Positions 35,901 through 49,369 of a stretch of DNA of 64,000 nt are shown piece after piece. This DNA is from Dioscorea cayenensis subsp. rotundata (lineage: Eukaryota > Streptophyta > Magnoliopsida > Dioscoreales > Dioscoreaceae). The stretch lies in assembly GCF_009730915.1 (NCBI RefSeq), contig NC_052474.1:5243501-5307500 (forward strand), written 5' to 3'. The stretch's first letter is position 1, and the number at the start of each line of letters is the position of its first letter. The position numbers were made by a program, and so were the translations under genes. The notes beneath the pieces are model-generated. The model saw only the letters and a list, made by a program, of their open reading frames with translations. It searched no databases and was not told where the DNA came from.

Positions 35901-38900
35901 GACCTCTTCTGTCTGACGTGGCACAATCTTGACCATCTGGTCCTTTTTTCTTTTTCCTCTTATTATTATTATTATTGAATTATTATTTATTTGTTTTTTT
36001 ATTTCTGGCTTGAAATTTTGATTTTGATTTTTTTTATTTTTGAGATTTAAATGAAATTTAATATTATTTAAAGAATAGTACAAAGTAAGATATAAATCCA
36101 AATGGGGCAAATTATTTAGAAAACTTAGGATAAGTCTATGGCTCTGTGCATATGATTTGTGAACAGTGATATTTCTGTTTTTTTAAGTAGTTGTTGTCTT
36201 TGTTTCCAATTGTTGATTAATTGGTTGGACACTTCTCCATTCCAAAAACAGACCCTGATATACAAATTAATAAAAAGAATATTATTTAAAAATAGTCTCG
36301 CGCTATATTAATATATTTTGATAATAAATAATATATGTAACTCATTTTAACTCTTTATATTTATTTATTTTTTTTATAGTGATGATAAACATTTATCAGG
36401 GACGTGCACGTGTATGAAGCAAAACTCAACATTATTCCGTGCCCTCATTTTGTGTGAACATGGAATTCAATTCAGGTCCTCCCCGAAATAAATGTCCTAT
36501 GCAAGAATTTGGTACTAATTGGTGGTAACTCATTTTATTTTTAAATTAAAAAAAAAAAACTCACAATGTTATTGATGAGGACAATGATAATGAAACTGCC
36601 CATTATGCACTGTTGCATCATGTTTCCTTTTAATGCAAAATGGCTCCTCTAAATCTTTGAGATTTGGTTCATTTTAATGATCCGCATTTTGGTAGCCACT
36701 GTTGCACCATGGATGGATAATCCACCTCTCTGATGATTGTTTATTGGATGCAATGTGTATTTTTTTTCATTTATTTATTTATCGGGACCCACATACACCA
36801 CCGAATATGGGATCTTCATTCCGGTTTATTTGTCTGTGACTCTGCATTGGTGTTTTATATTTTTGTATTAGTTACTTTGTTCATCCATACCAGTTATTAG
36901 TTTTTTGACAAAACTGTGATTTATCTTTTTATTATAAAAAATTAATGGTAAAAAGTGAATGTTGATTAAAAGTCGTAAATATTTTTTTGGGGAAGTTCTA
37001 TAAATTTATCCAAAATGGACTTTTACAGCAAAACATGAACCCTTAACATGGTTTCAATGTGAGAGACCCCACAAATAAACTCAGACTCACAACTTTGTCC
37101 TAATATTTTACACCTAAATGAACTTCAAATTATTTTCTATTTAATAATATAACAATCTCAGCCATAAATTGAGAACATCAAAATCTAGTGAAAGATCACT
37201 AAGCATCCAAACCACTTGAATGACCATTAACTTTGAATAGACAAACAAAAAAACAAAAATGAACAACTTCTCTATATAACCCTTAACTTTTCTTTCTTTT
37301 CCACCATCCAATCCTCCATGTCTCTCTTGTGAAATTTCTCTTCATTGTTTAATGGCCACAAATTTCTTGAAGCTCAGATATAAAATATATAGTTATAAGA
37401 CATTTGATTTGACAAAGAAATAAATCATATAAAAATTATGATTATGATATGTTTTTTTAAATTTTAAAAAAGGCAAAGAAATATTTAAAAGAGTAGAAAC
37501 ATGTAGAGATGAGGATCTCATGTAAATATATGCATAAAAAGAAGCAAACCATGTGGCATAATTAGTAGCAATGTTTCAGGAATAATATCAGGATGGTTGA
37601 AGTTAGCACTTAGCACATGGTGTGTCTAGGCACATGAACATGCAGTGGCTAAGGACTTGATTTTATATCATGTTGTTCCACATGCATTGAACTTATTACT
37701 AGAGTTGGTACCTATTTATATATATATATATATATTTATATTAATGAACACAATGTGAGTGATTAGTTTATACAATAAATTGAAGTTTCAGGATGAATTA
37801 ATGACACTTGTTCCATCATTGAATTGGGATCTAAGACTAATAATATGAAATGTAAAAAGTGTTTTTATATTGGAATCTGAATATTGGTCCTCTTATCTTC
37901 TTGTGAAGTATTTTTTAACTTTTTCTTTTAATAATTGTGATTTATTTATTTATTCTGTTAAAAAAACATGTGACATATTATTCTAGTGATGATACAAGTT
38001 TGATTAATAGTCTGTAGGTAAGAACAAATTAAATTGCATGATAGTGTAAATATCATTAGGAGTTTTGTTAATTTATCTAAATTGTTAAAAAATTAAAATA
38101 ATGAAACAAATAAATAAACTGAGGTTCAATATATAAGTTAAATTAATTTTATCAATTTTTTTTTTATTATTTTTTAGAGAAATGTGAACAAATCACATGT
38201 AGAATTTAAACTCTCGTTCTTTGAGCTATGAGGGGAATGAAGTAACCAATCATCTTATGAAGTGGTGATTATTAATTTCATTGTTTCATCTAGATAGTTT
38301 TGATATTTGTTTCTCCATATGAATGCATTATTATTTTTTGGATTGGTTGCATGCTATTATATAGATGTTAAGTTTTGAGACTCTTAATAATTTCACAAAA
38401 TTTTTGACTTTGTTTTAGGTTTTTATGCTTCAATTTTTTTTTGTTTGTTTATATTTTCTTAATACATACATGCGTTTTGACTGTTTTGGTATATTAAAAT
38501 TTTAAGAAGTTTATATTTTTTTTTTATAAATTATTAATTCCTTCAATTTATATATGTATTTCAACTATTCAAAATAAATAGACAAACTATAATTCATTGA
38601 TAAAGAGAAAAAAATACAAATGACCAAATTCTTTTTCATCTAAAATGAAACATATCATTTTAAGATAAAATCTAAAATGAAACATATCATTTTAAGATAA
38701 AATCTAAAATGATACTATAAATATGTGTATGCATTTCTACATTGAGAGCCATTTCTCAAGGTTTAGGCTTCAAGTTATGGGCATCCAGAACTTGGCCCAA
38801 CTCATACTTATTATTAATATGAGAAAATACCACAAGCCTTCTTATAATTTTCACCAAATAGATAAGCAAATGTTGATCATATTTTTTATTTTAATTCTTT

Positions 38901-38972
38901 GCACTAATATTGCATACCAATGTAAAGCCACACACAAAAAAAAAAGTGTATACAAATATATACAATTTTCTA

Positions 38973-39003
<31 letters not shown>

Positions 39004-40686
39004 TTGATAATAATAGGCTACATACCAGAGTGTGTGTGCGGATTTTTTTAAGTATTTCATGCGCCCAGAGGAGATCATTCTTAGTTGTGAAATTAGTTTT
39101 TTTTTTCATTAAAAAGATGTTTCAATAATCAATAATTATATGCTTCATGCTATTTCTATATTTATAATTAAAGAAACAATAATTTATTCGTATTATTGTC
39201 AAATAAGTGAAAAATAAAAGCGGGAAAACTAACAATAACCTTGAAAAATTATTTACAATATTGAAAATTAAGATATTGTGATGGAGAATAGTAACAAGTT
39301 TAAAAGCTTCTTTACAATTAATGAACATAGTTCATTAAAGAGATCAAATTCATAAGTTTGGTTGGTTGGTGGCCCCTCCTACGTTTCTCATTGGACTTCA
39401 AAGAACAAGTGAGACTAAACCTCCAACATTCAAAGTATAAGGTTCCCTCTTCATTGAATTTTCAAGAATTTCATTGAAACTTCTCTTGATGGTTTATTTC
39501 ACTAAAGTTCTCTAAAGTTCTGATTAAAGGAAAAGATACCAACTTTATTTGTGTTATTCTCGTTGTCAACATTAATGGAATAAGTTTCAAGAATATAATT
39601 CAGTTGGTGACCTAATTCTATCTCTCAACCTCTCCTCACAGTGAGCTACTATATATTTTCTCACTTTATAATCTTCAATAAATTCTGAAAAGCATCTCTA
39701 ATTAATGTATTTTTTCCTACATATGTATACACATATATTAGATGGTCCAAATAGTTATGGCTGATAACTTGTTGTTTAGTTGTATATGTGCATATATATC
39801 TATATATATATATATATATATTATAGTGAATTTATATCAAAGACGTGATCAAAACAGACATTCAAGAATTTTTGTTTTTTTTTTTGTTTTTTTACGAAAA
39901 TTGATAAGTTGGTAATGCATTGATGAAAAAACATTACAAATTAATAAGATTGAAACACACTGTAATTAACAAAGAGTTCTATAAAATCATATTAAGTAAA
40001 AAAAACATTAAAATTAGTATTGTTGAGTATACATATATGTAACTGGATAAAGTAATTTAGAAGGTACCAAAAGAAATGATTGATATGATGTAAACTTTTA
40101 TCATTGTTATCATCTCATTTATCCTCTCAAAAACTCCACACCGTACAATATTCATCTTATATAAATTTACTTAAATACATTATTAACAAAAGATAATAAT
40201 TATATATTTATAATTATTTTAAAAAGAAACGGAGGATGATGAAATTTAATTGATGTTAAAAAGAGTTAATAACTAATAGTCTTTTGGTCTTTTGTAATAA
40301 ATTTTTTATACATAGTATTCGTTTTGATGAGAACATGAGATCAAATCTTAAAAATCATGTAAAATAAAAATACATATATATTAAAGTATTAATTCTACAC
40401 ACCTACGCATGTTTTTAAATTTTTTTTTAAAATATGACATTTGTTATTTATTTTTGATAAGGACTTATTATTTATTTGTAAAATAATAATAATAAAATAA
40501 TAATAATATCCAATTGATCTCTTAATAAAAAATAGTACAACAGTACTGTCCGGTTTCTTTCTCTAGGTATTTACTTATAGTTAAAAACTTCAATAGAATA
40601 ATAATGATATCAAAAAGGTTAATGGAAATATTTTTGAGAAAAATCCTAGAAATGGAAGGTAATTGAACATGCATATCACTAGATTT
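35901..40686. other. 4.8-kb AT-rich spacer without a recognisable gene
   Basis: Contains a 32-bp tandem repeat (38639-38713), (TA)n tracts near 37722 and 39798, and many short chance frames. No domain, RNA gene or transposon border was recognised. Confidence 0.5.
38639..38713 (+). repeat. Tandem repeat, 32-bp unit, 2.3 copies
   Basis: Units at 38639-38670 and 38671-38702 are identical (start TCTAAAATGAAACATATCAT). A partial third copy begins at 38703. Confidence 0.9.
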
Positions 40687-40695
40687 TTTAACCAA

Positions 40696-41536
40696 GGAAA
40701 AATTACTTGCATACCCCTACAAAACCATGAAATTACTTAAATACCCCCATAAAAATATTATTTACTTGCATACCCTCATAAAACTAACTTTTTTACTTAT
40801 ATATCCCTACCGTTAGTTTCTGTTAGCAACCGTTAGGGTTTATGGAATTAACCATACTTCTCACCTAACCCAACTTAATAAAATTACTTAATTACCCTTA
40901 ATATCATCCAAGGTCATAATTTTTAGTATAAAATTATTTGTTATTTTTAGTATGAAATTACCCAATTACCCTTAACATTATCTAACTACCTTTAACATTA
41001 TCCAATTACCCTTAACCATAGTATGAAATTATTTGTTATATATTGTTACACGTTGTAATTTTTACCTATTTTTAGGTTGTGTTTGTAAAGAGCATGTGAT
41101 AATGTAAAATGTTTTAGAAATGTTTGTAAAAACCTTAAAAATATGAATTTACTAAAAAATTCAGGATTTTTAATAATTTTTAAAAATAATTAAAGCTTAT
41201 ATAAAAAAATTATATTGTTTATCTATAATTTAAATAATTTAAGTCTATAAAATATAATAAAAAAAATTTGATGGGCATATTAACAAACTCATAATGGTCA
41301 TTTGTTGAATGAAATGAGTAATGTCTACAAAATAAGAAGAAAAAAAAATTTAGAGGGGTATATAAGCAAACCCATTTTGGTAATTTACCCTTATTTCATC
41401 CATTGATTTAACACCATTAAGAGTCAACTTAACCATAGGGGCATAGAAGTAAATATAATTGATTTGTAGAGGTATACAAACAAATATCATTTTTATGGGG
41501 GTATTTAAGCAAATGGGGTATACATGTAAAAATCCC
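40696..41536. mobile_element. Mutator-type MITE, 841 bp, with perfect 9-bp target duplication
   Basis: Flanked by identical TTTAACCAA at 40687-40695 and 41537-41545. The left end GGAAAAATTACTTGCATACC and the right end, read on the other strand, GGGATTTTTACATGTATACC form the tips of long imperfect inverted repeats (about 130 bp). Both share AAATACCCCCATAAAAATRAT. A 9-bp duplication with long inverted arms is the Mutator hallmark. The interior is AT-rich and non-coding. The internal ORF at 41350-41607 is a chance frame. Confidence 0.85.
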
Positions 41537-42840
41537 TTTAACCAATCATGCAACACAAACAAACAAGGATCTTTCCTCTTCTTTCCAATCACAAAACAAA
41601 TACACACATCACCGTGTTTTAATTTGGACTTTGGACATCATCAATCATGCATGCATGTGTCTTTGAATCACTTTTAACACCCATCAGACAAAAACTAAAC
41701 CCTAAAAGCTCTTAACAATATAGACTATAGAGAGACATAAATAGAGTCTATACAGTATAGAGATAAAAGTCTTGTACTCTAGGCTAAGCCTTTGGTATAA
41801 GAGAGAAATGGATAGCCCTTAAACACTAAACCCTAAGCCCTTGTATTATGAAAGAGAGAGAGTGAGGTTTCTGCATGTTCAATCTTATCTTCTTGTATGG
41901 CTGTTAGTGACAAAGATGATACATTTGAAAGATGAGGCAAAGGCACATGCTCTATGTTGCCAATAATGCAAAGGCCCTACAGTAATCTTATATATATATA
42001 TATATATGTTCAACCATTTGATGATGATCACTTTCGCAATTGGAGACAAATATCCTTGTCTGATTCTTTGGACTTTCTAAGGATCTCATAAACCTAACTA
42101 ATATCTTAAAGACTACCTTTGATGACTACTTTTGGACTTTTGGAGAATTGTCATATAGAAAAATAAAAATAATTGAGATTTATAAAACTCTAAACGTTAG
42201 TTGGATCGTATATTTTTAATAACTAGCTTTATATATATTGTAAATGCTGCGAATAGGTGATCCTTAATATAAATATATATCGATTTCCATAAATATATGA
42301 TAAGTATATTGAAAAATATAAATAATATAAAAATAAATAGAGAAAATATATACTGAACACTCTTATTTCTACTTCGTTTCTTTTTTATACCTATTTTTCT
42401 TCTATTTCATTTAAAACAAATGAGGAGGTATTTATAGTCATTAAAAAAAATGAATAATTCTGATTAATTTAATCAAATGCTGTAAATATATATTAGTATA
42501 TGAAATAATAACAATATTATTGATTCTTACAATAAACATGGGCGATTGTTATACTATAACGTGAATAACTGGTACAGTAACATATATACTACAATGCCAT
42601 CGATTGCTTGCTAGCCTACATATTTGAAAAGTCGAGTTTTCTTTGGTGAATTCAATGAACTTTCAAAGCTTTTCAATATACAATTCTAAAAAAAAATAAA
42701 TTATTAAATATCATTGAATGAAAAAATATTAAAGTAAAATGCATCTAGGTATTTAAAACATGCTCATTTAGTCATTTATATGATTGCTCTCCACAATTAG
42801 ATAAAGACATCACATGTATGATGCTAATAATTTATCCGAC

Positions 42841-42923
42841 CAAGCTAATGGTATCACTGTTATGTGGTTCCACTTGTCCTGAATTTTCTTGTTAGATACT
42901 AAGCATGTGATACCATTAGCTTG
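42841..42923. repeat. Perfect 17-bp inverted repeat, 49-nt loop
   Basis: CAAGCTAATGGTATCAC at 42841-42857 is the exact reverse complement of GTGATACCATTAGCTTG at 42907-42923. A transcript could fold into a hairpin. Confidence 0.9.
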
Positions 42924-43369
42924 ACAGTACATTCATGTGCTTTCATTGGATTGGTATAAAGTCCGTTCTCACAATTAGAAATCTTTGGTATTATTATATC
43001 CAATGTATTTTAAATTCAAGCAATAAGCAATGAACGTCCCATGAACTATGCCTTATATAAGATGTCAGTAGCATTGACCAAAAGCTTTTTGGTTATTTAT
43101 GTTTTTTTTCAAAAACTAATAAATAATATTATGTACAGGTTTATAATTTGATATCATTATTGTTTTACAAATATAACAAACATATGTATTATCTTTATTA
43201 CGCGTGAGTTAATGCCTCAAACGCACCCTCACCTCATGGGCGTCCGTGAGAAGGATGCAACATTTCTCATGAGTTAATTCCTAGAATGAGAATTGTAACT
43301 TTCACCACTTCGCACGGCACACGAAAGACCCATATTAGTATCTGAGTTCATCTCCCCTGATTCTGGAAC

Positions 43370-43498
43370 TAGAAAATATATTGATTAATTCCAGCCTATC
43401 ATATTTTGACACATGTTCCAAGTGATGTTATTATATTTTTTTTATTGTGATTATGGACACATGTCAAAGTTTAATAGATTGGAACCAGAAAAAATGAA
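43370..43498. repeat. Imperfect inverted repeat, possible small MITE
   Basis: Left-arm strings ATTCCAGCCTATCATATTTT and GACACATGTTCC pair imperfectly with right-arm GGACACATGTCAAAGTTTAA and TAGATTGGAACC. No target duplication was identified. Confidence 0.45.
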
Positions 43499-44839
43499 TT
43501 CTTTCAGTTAATAAAACAACAACTCATAATAATCTAGCAACCACTAACTTCTAACATATTTGTAAAGAGTGAAAATATTCGAACACTACTAGTGATGACC
43601 CTCATAATATATAAAAAAAAAACCAATATCATAATAAAATTCAACACCTTTTCCCCCATATTTCAAAAGTATGATTTACATAAACTCAGCCTTTAATCCA
43701 AGCAACCAGAAATGTTTGACATAAATTAAATACTATATTTTATTTTTGCAGCTAGAAATTAAAGTAAAAAAATAAAATCTACCCACTGAATCTAATGAGA
43801 AAACACAACTAGATTATATTAACCAAAGTGGAAAGTCAAGCACAAGTGCACCATCATATATATTTGACTTCCTATCTTTTATCATGCATGATTCAATATA
43901 TATTTTCCACCTAACCCTAACTTTCTAGAATTGTTTTTTCTCCAACAAATTAATCGGATGAATATCCACAAAATACTTTATTAATTTTTAATAGTGGAGA
44001 ATATTCTTTTATATTTTTTTTTATTATATTAGGGCTGCCGACCAAAATTTTGTGATCGTAATTAAATTAATCAATTCTTGTGCATCGCAAAGTCAACTTT
44101 TACTATATTCATTAATGATGATATAAGTATAAGTCTTCTATAATTCAAACCAAAAGTATTTAACAAGTTTATATATTTATATTGGTATTTTAAAGTCTAC
44201 AACTTTTATAGAGGATCATATATGCTTTGTATTTAATGCTATTTTTATTTTATTTTGAAAGTAGAAATCATTATTTTTAAAATAATAAAGAAAATTAGAA
44301 TGAAGGACAATAAGATTGATCAACTAACAAAACTTAAAAAATAAAAAATAAACAAGCATATGAAACACAAAACCAACTAACTCTATATATATCATGATAA
44401 ATATCATGATAAGGAAAATAGAAACAGATCTAATCACACAATTTTCACAAGGACCCCAAGTGGCCATGGATGACTAATATGCAGATTTTATTAATGTTGT
44501 TTTTCCAAGAGATGTTGATCCCTCACCACTAGGTTTAACATTTTCTAAATTTCACATTAAAGTTGATAATGAAAGAGTATATATATGTTGAAAAAAATAG
44601 TGAATAAGTCAAAGTTCTAGACATACACGGACGAAAATATTAATCTTTCAACACACTTATGCTTTCAATAGGATACAAATACTTTATCTATGTAAAGGAT
44701 TCCGTATTAAAGGATCAAAAGATTTGTCATTCAATAGGATATAAATACCTTATTAGGTAAAGGATCAAGTGTCAAATAATGAAAGGAAAAATTGACAAAT
44801 ATATATATAGTTTGACAAATATATATAGATATATATATT

Positions 44840-45839
44840 NNNNNNNNNNNNNNNNNNNNNNNNNNNNNNNNNNNNNNNNNNNNNNNNNNNNNNNNNNNNN
44901 NNNNNNNNNNNNNNNNNNNNNNNNNNNNNNNNNNNNNNNNNNNNNNNNNNNNNNNNNNNNNNNNNNNNNNNNNNNNNNNNNNNNNNNNNNNNNNNNNNNN
45001 NNNNNNNNNNNNNNNNNNNNNNNNNNNNNNNNNNNNNNNNNNNNNNNNNNNNNNNNNNNNNNNNNNNNNNNNNNNNNNNNNNNNNNNNNNNNNNNNNNNN
45101 NNNNNNNNNNNNNNNNNNNNNNNNNNNNNNNNNNNNNNNNNNNNNNNNNNNNNNNNNNNNNNNNNNNNNNNNNNNNNNNNNNNNNNNNNNNNNNNNNNNN
45201 NNNNNNNNNNNNNNNNNNNNNNNNNNNNNNNNNNNNNNNNNNNNNNNNNNNNNNNNNNNNNNNNNNNNNNNNNNNNNNNNNNNNNNNNNNNNNNNNNNNN
45301 NNNNNNNNNNNNNNNNNNNNNNNNNNNNNNNNNNNNNNNNNNNNNNNNNNNNNNNNNNNNNNNNNNNNNNNNNNNNNNNNNNNNNNNNNNNNNNNNNNNN
45401 NNNNNNNNNNNNNNNNNNNNNNNNNNNNNNNNNNNNNNNNNNNNNNNNNNNNNNNNNNNNNNNNNNNNNNNNNNNNNNNNNNNNNNNNNNNNNNNNNNNN
45501 NNNNNNNNNNNNNNNNNNNNNNNNNNNNNNNNNNNNNNNNNNNNNNNNNNNNNNNNNNNNNNNNNNNNNNNNNNNNNNNNNNNNNNNNNNNNNNNNNNNN
45601 NNNNNNNNNNNNNNNNNNNNNNNNNNNNNNNNNNNNNNNNNNNNNNNNNNNNNNNNNNNNNNNNNNNNNNNNNNNNNNNNNNNNNNNNNNNNNNNNNNNN
45701 NNNNNNNNNNNNNNNNNNNNNNNNNNNNNNNNNNNNNNNNNNNNNNNNNNNNNNNNNNNNNNNNNNNNNNNNNNNNNNNNNNNNNNNNNNNNNNNNNNNN
45801 NNNNNNNNNNNNNNNNNNNNNNNNNNNNNNNNNNNNNNN
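44840..45839. other. Assembly gap, 1000 N
   Basis: Exactly 1000 unknown bases, probably a placeholder length. It is bordered on the left by an (AT)n tract and on the right by repeat-like sequence, so a repeat probably caused the break. The long apparent frames across it are artefacts. Confidence 0.98.
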
Positions 45840-45844
45840 ATTGA

Positions 45845-46440
45845 CATTGCTGTCACGATTCAGCTCATCCTTTAAAGTTTATTTAAAAACCGCTTAAATC
45901 AGCCTGCTGCGCATGAAGTTCTAGCCTTCTATTTGAAACGCAACGGCCATTCATAACTGTTCTCTTTTGTTTGAAATAAGTTTGTTGTGTTAACTCCAAA
46001 TCTTTCCACAAACTTATTAATTTTAAATATTATCTCCATATAATAAATAACGAATAATCTTCATAATTAATTAATATATATTTCGCTTAATATATTGCTT
46101 ATTAAAAAGTGCTTAAATATCGTTGGTTTAATTTAAAAATAAGATTAATTTGTTTTACACCAGGATCGAACCCTATTGGTTTTCCGCTTAAATAATGTCA
46201 TTAAAACATGAAGAGCTCAAACTGAGTTTAAAAACGAAGTCTCAAAAAACAACTGATATAAAAGAATGAAAGAATGCATCAAAAAGGTTTAAGAGCGATG
46301 ATGGAATTTCATAATGCGAGGGGCGAAAAAAGGAAGTGAAACAATAAAGGAAGGGGTCATGTCGAGGTATTCAAAACTCACGAAAGTGTTTGGGAAGTTT
46401 TGAAATTCTTGAGGGGTAAACAGTAATTTTCCCTATTTTG
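45845..46440. mobile_element. Possible LTR-retrotransposon fragment beside the gap
   Basis: Starts near TGTCACGATTCAGCTCATCC. Plant gypsy LTR ends often contain a similar TGTCACGA string. It carries CAGGATCGAACCCTAT (46162-46177) and ends in AGGGGTAAACAGTAATTTTC, which is also common in LTR regions. No coding domain is visible and the other end is hidden in the gap. The call is tentative. Confidence 0.3.
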
Positions 46441-46541
46441 TATGGTTAGAGCATGGGGATAACTAAGATGTGTGATATGAATATTCCTTTTCAGTTTTAA
46501 TTCCCTGGTTCAGTGTATTTGTTTGGTTCGTTGGTTGTATG

Positions 46542-46990
46542 TAGGGGTGTATTTGAGCCGAGCCGTTCGTGAGCGGCTCAGTGTTCGGCTCGATAAAGGC
46601 TCGTTCGTGTTCAGCTCATAATATAAACGAGCCAAGCTTGAACATCATTTTCAAGTTCGATTAATAAATAAATGAGCCAAGCTTGAGCAGCCGAAAGCTC
46701 AGCTCGTTTTGGTTCATGAACACAGCTTGCAAACAAGCTCGTTAACAAAGCTCATTTATAAGCTCGGTTGTGAACTCGTTTATATATATATATGTATGTA
46801 TGTATGTATGTATATTAAGGTGTATATATGACTATGTCATTGTTGTCAATTTGAGTCACTCATATAGGGCTCTAAACTACTATTCGAAGGCTCAGCTCGT
46901 TAAAAGCTCAGGTCAGCTAGTTCATTAAGTTAAATGAGCTCGTAAGATAAATGAGCCAAGTTTGAACACCACCAAGCTCGCCTCATTAAA
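46542..46990. mobile_element. Fragment related to the hAT-like element at 22146
   Basis: Starts TAGGGGTGTATTTGAGCCGA and is rich in GAGCC/GCTCG repeats like 22146-22645. It also has a central (TA)n/(TATG)n tract (46781-46813). No matching right terminus was found, so it is truncated or diverged. Similar GAACAAGCTT-rich sequence continues to about 47380. Confidence 0.6.
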
Positions 46991-48334
46991 TCTTTTGAAT
47001 AAATTGTTTGTTGTATAATTAAAAACTCGTTTATAGTATCATTTCCAATTTTATTTGTAACAATCATTAATATAATCATTAATAGTGTCATGAACAAGCT
47101 TATTTACCAGATCGTTAATAATATCGAAAAAAATATTTATAGATAGTTACATCACAATGTTTATTTGATTATTATTGTAATTATTTGTTAACTTATTTGG
47201 TTATTAATATAATCATTCATCGTTTGTACTTTGTTGCTTCCAGTTCGCTCTTTTTTAATAAATTTGTGGTTTATCCACTTTATTAAAAAAAAAAAAAAAG
47301 ATTTTAACAAGCTTGAACTCAAACCTTAATGATTCCATAAACAAGCTTAAATTATTCTTTTAATCCTCAAACTCAAATCGAATTGAGTCACATTTGATAA
47401 TAATTCATTAAATAAGTTTTAAATAAAACTTTACTAAAAATAAAATGAATCATGACAACAAATGTCAATGTAAATAAAATATTTGTGTCTTTAAAAATAA
47501 AACGTTGTAGCGCGCGGTACTTGTGCAATGTTGTGTTATTAAACAAATATATCACTATTGGACAAAAAAAAAACTTCAATTTCAATCTATTTTCTTTCTT
47601 CTTAAATAAAAAAGAGGATTATGTCATGTGCCATTCAACAAGTGTTTAGCATCCTCTTTAAACAGCCACCATCAAAATTAGATTAATTATTCTACATCAT
47701 TGTTAACAATAAGCAAAGTTAGACATGTATTAGTAATAGTACATGGTAACATTTCTTTCTTTTCTTTTCTTTTTTAAAAGCATAATTGCAATTTTCTGTT
47801 CTGATCATCATATCCTTATGTCCTTTCTTTTGCCTAAAAATAAGTATAATTCTATCATGTTACCATAAGATGATTATCTCTAGAAAATCATCAATAATGA
47901 TAAAATAATACTACACGGCAGCAGTTTCATCTTCATTCGTACCATATATATATAAATCAACATAATACATAGTCCATTCCTTTTGCATCAGTTTATATAT
48001 ATATATATATATATATAATAAAAAAGGTAAAAAAAAAAAAGTAGACACTAGATTAACTTTGTTTTTGTAAATATGTAAAAAAAAAAAAAGAGAGAATCTT
48101 ATCATCCGCCAATGACCAATAATCCATTTATCATACTAAAAGAGCTAGCAACCGTCATTAATCTTAAGATTAACACTTCACATAGTAATTAACAATAAGC
48201 AAATATCATCTGCTATCAGTCAATAACACATGATAACAAATTTATCCTTTAAGTAAATTAAAAAAAAAAAAGTTAGATCATCAAATCATAACATTTTATC
48301 ATGTACCATATATATGCCCACCTCTCTTGTTTCA
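46991..48334. other. AT-rich spacer / 3' flank of the AP2 gene
   Basis: No gene recognised. It includes poly-A runs and a (TA)n tract at about 47995-48017. The last part is presumably the AP2-gene 3' UTR. Confidence 0.5.
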
Positions 48335-49334
48335 CTACTGAATTGAAGGCATTGCCATAACACCATTCCAAAGAAAAGGTGCACCATCTTGCAACTCAAT
48401 TGCACTTCCATTACCAGCATAAGCATTGACATGTTCAGCAATACCTTGGCAAATCATCCCATGATTATACTGAACATCATCCTTCACTTCCTCACCTTCA
48501 ATGATCTCTTCATTTGGACTACAAACACTTGAGTTCTTCTCCACAAGTTCTCTAAACACTGAAGACCTTAACAAGAGACTAAGTGCAGTAGGAGATGACT
48601 TACTGCCACTGCTTCCATTAATGAACTGATTATGAAGATGCTGATTATAATGAGTTCCTATTTCTTGTTTCAATGGTGATGATGATCCAGTGCTAGCAGC
48701 AACAAAAGGGTTCCTTGGAGACAGCACAAGTTGGTGATCACTCTCATTGTTATTATTATTAGTGTTTGCAAAGAGAGCAGCACTTGAAGGAGTTTGCATG
48801 GCTCTTAATGGAGCTCCATTAATGGTGGTGGTGGTGTTTTGGTGTTGTTGCTGTTGTTCTTGAGGAGTTTGCATTATTGGAGTTGTGGTTGATGATCCTC
48901 CAGGCCTTAACCATCTTATGTATGTGCTCAAATCAAAGTTTGTCACTGCATTGATTCCTCTGTATTCTATGGCTGCTATATCATATGCATGAGCTGCTTC
49001 TTCTTGTGTGCCTGTTTTTATTCATTTTGTGTCACTAATCATTTTGATAAACATGGATCAAGTGTGTCTAATTCGGTTGAAATTAATGTTATTATATCAT
49101 GTGATTAAGTCAATTGATTTTGTTATGTAGTTTGACTTCTTAAATTAAAAATTCAGTTTAGTTGTTGAACTTACTGTAAGTGCCAAGATAGAGGTACTTG
49201 TTGCCAAACACTCTACCAATCCTTGCTTCCCATCTTCCATTGTGATGATGCCTGCATTATTTCATATTTTATGAAAATTTTTAGTGCTAATGAGATTTAT
49301 CTAAATCATTCATTGATCTTAAATAAAATTTATT

Positions 49335-49369
<35 letters not shown>

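Larger units (their letters stand above)
41546..44839. other. 3.3-kb AT-rich spacer up to the gap
   Basis: No gene recognised. It holds a 17-bp perfect inverted repeat (42841-42857 / 42907-42923), a weaker inverted repeat at about 43370-43498, and short AAACCCTAA telo-box-like strings near 41698 and 41827. (TA)n precedes the gap. Confidence 0.5.

Noticed and set aside
35534-35978. 100-aa and 83-aa frames in the GC-rich block
   Set aside because: No domain, signal or intron pattern, and they overlap in different frames. The block looks like a promoter rather than coding sequence.
41690-41840. AAACCCTAA strings as interstitial telomere repeat
   Set aside because: Only single or diverged units, not a tandem array. 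Such telo-boxes occur by chance and in promoters.
44765-45897. Long frames on both strands across 44765-45897
   Set aside because: They consist almost wholly of the N gap.
46160-46180. GGATCGAACCC string resembling a reverse B box
   Set aside because: No A box at the right distance. More likely part of an LTR or another repeat.
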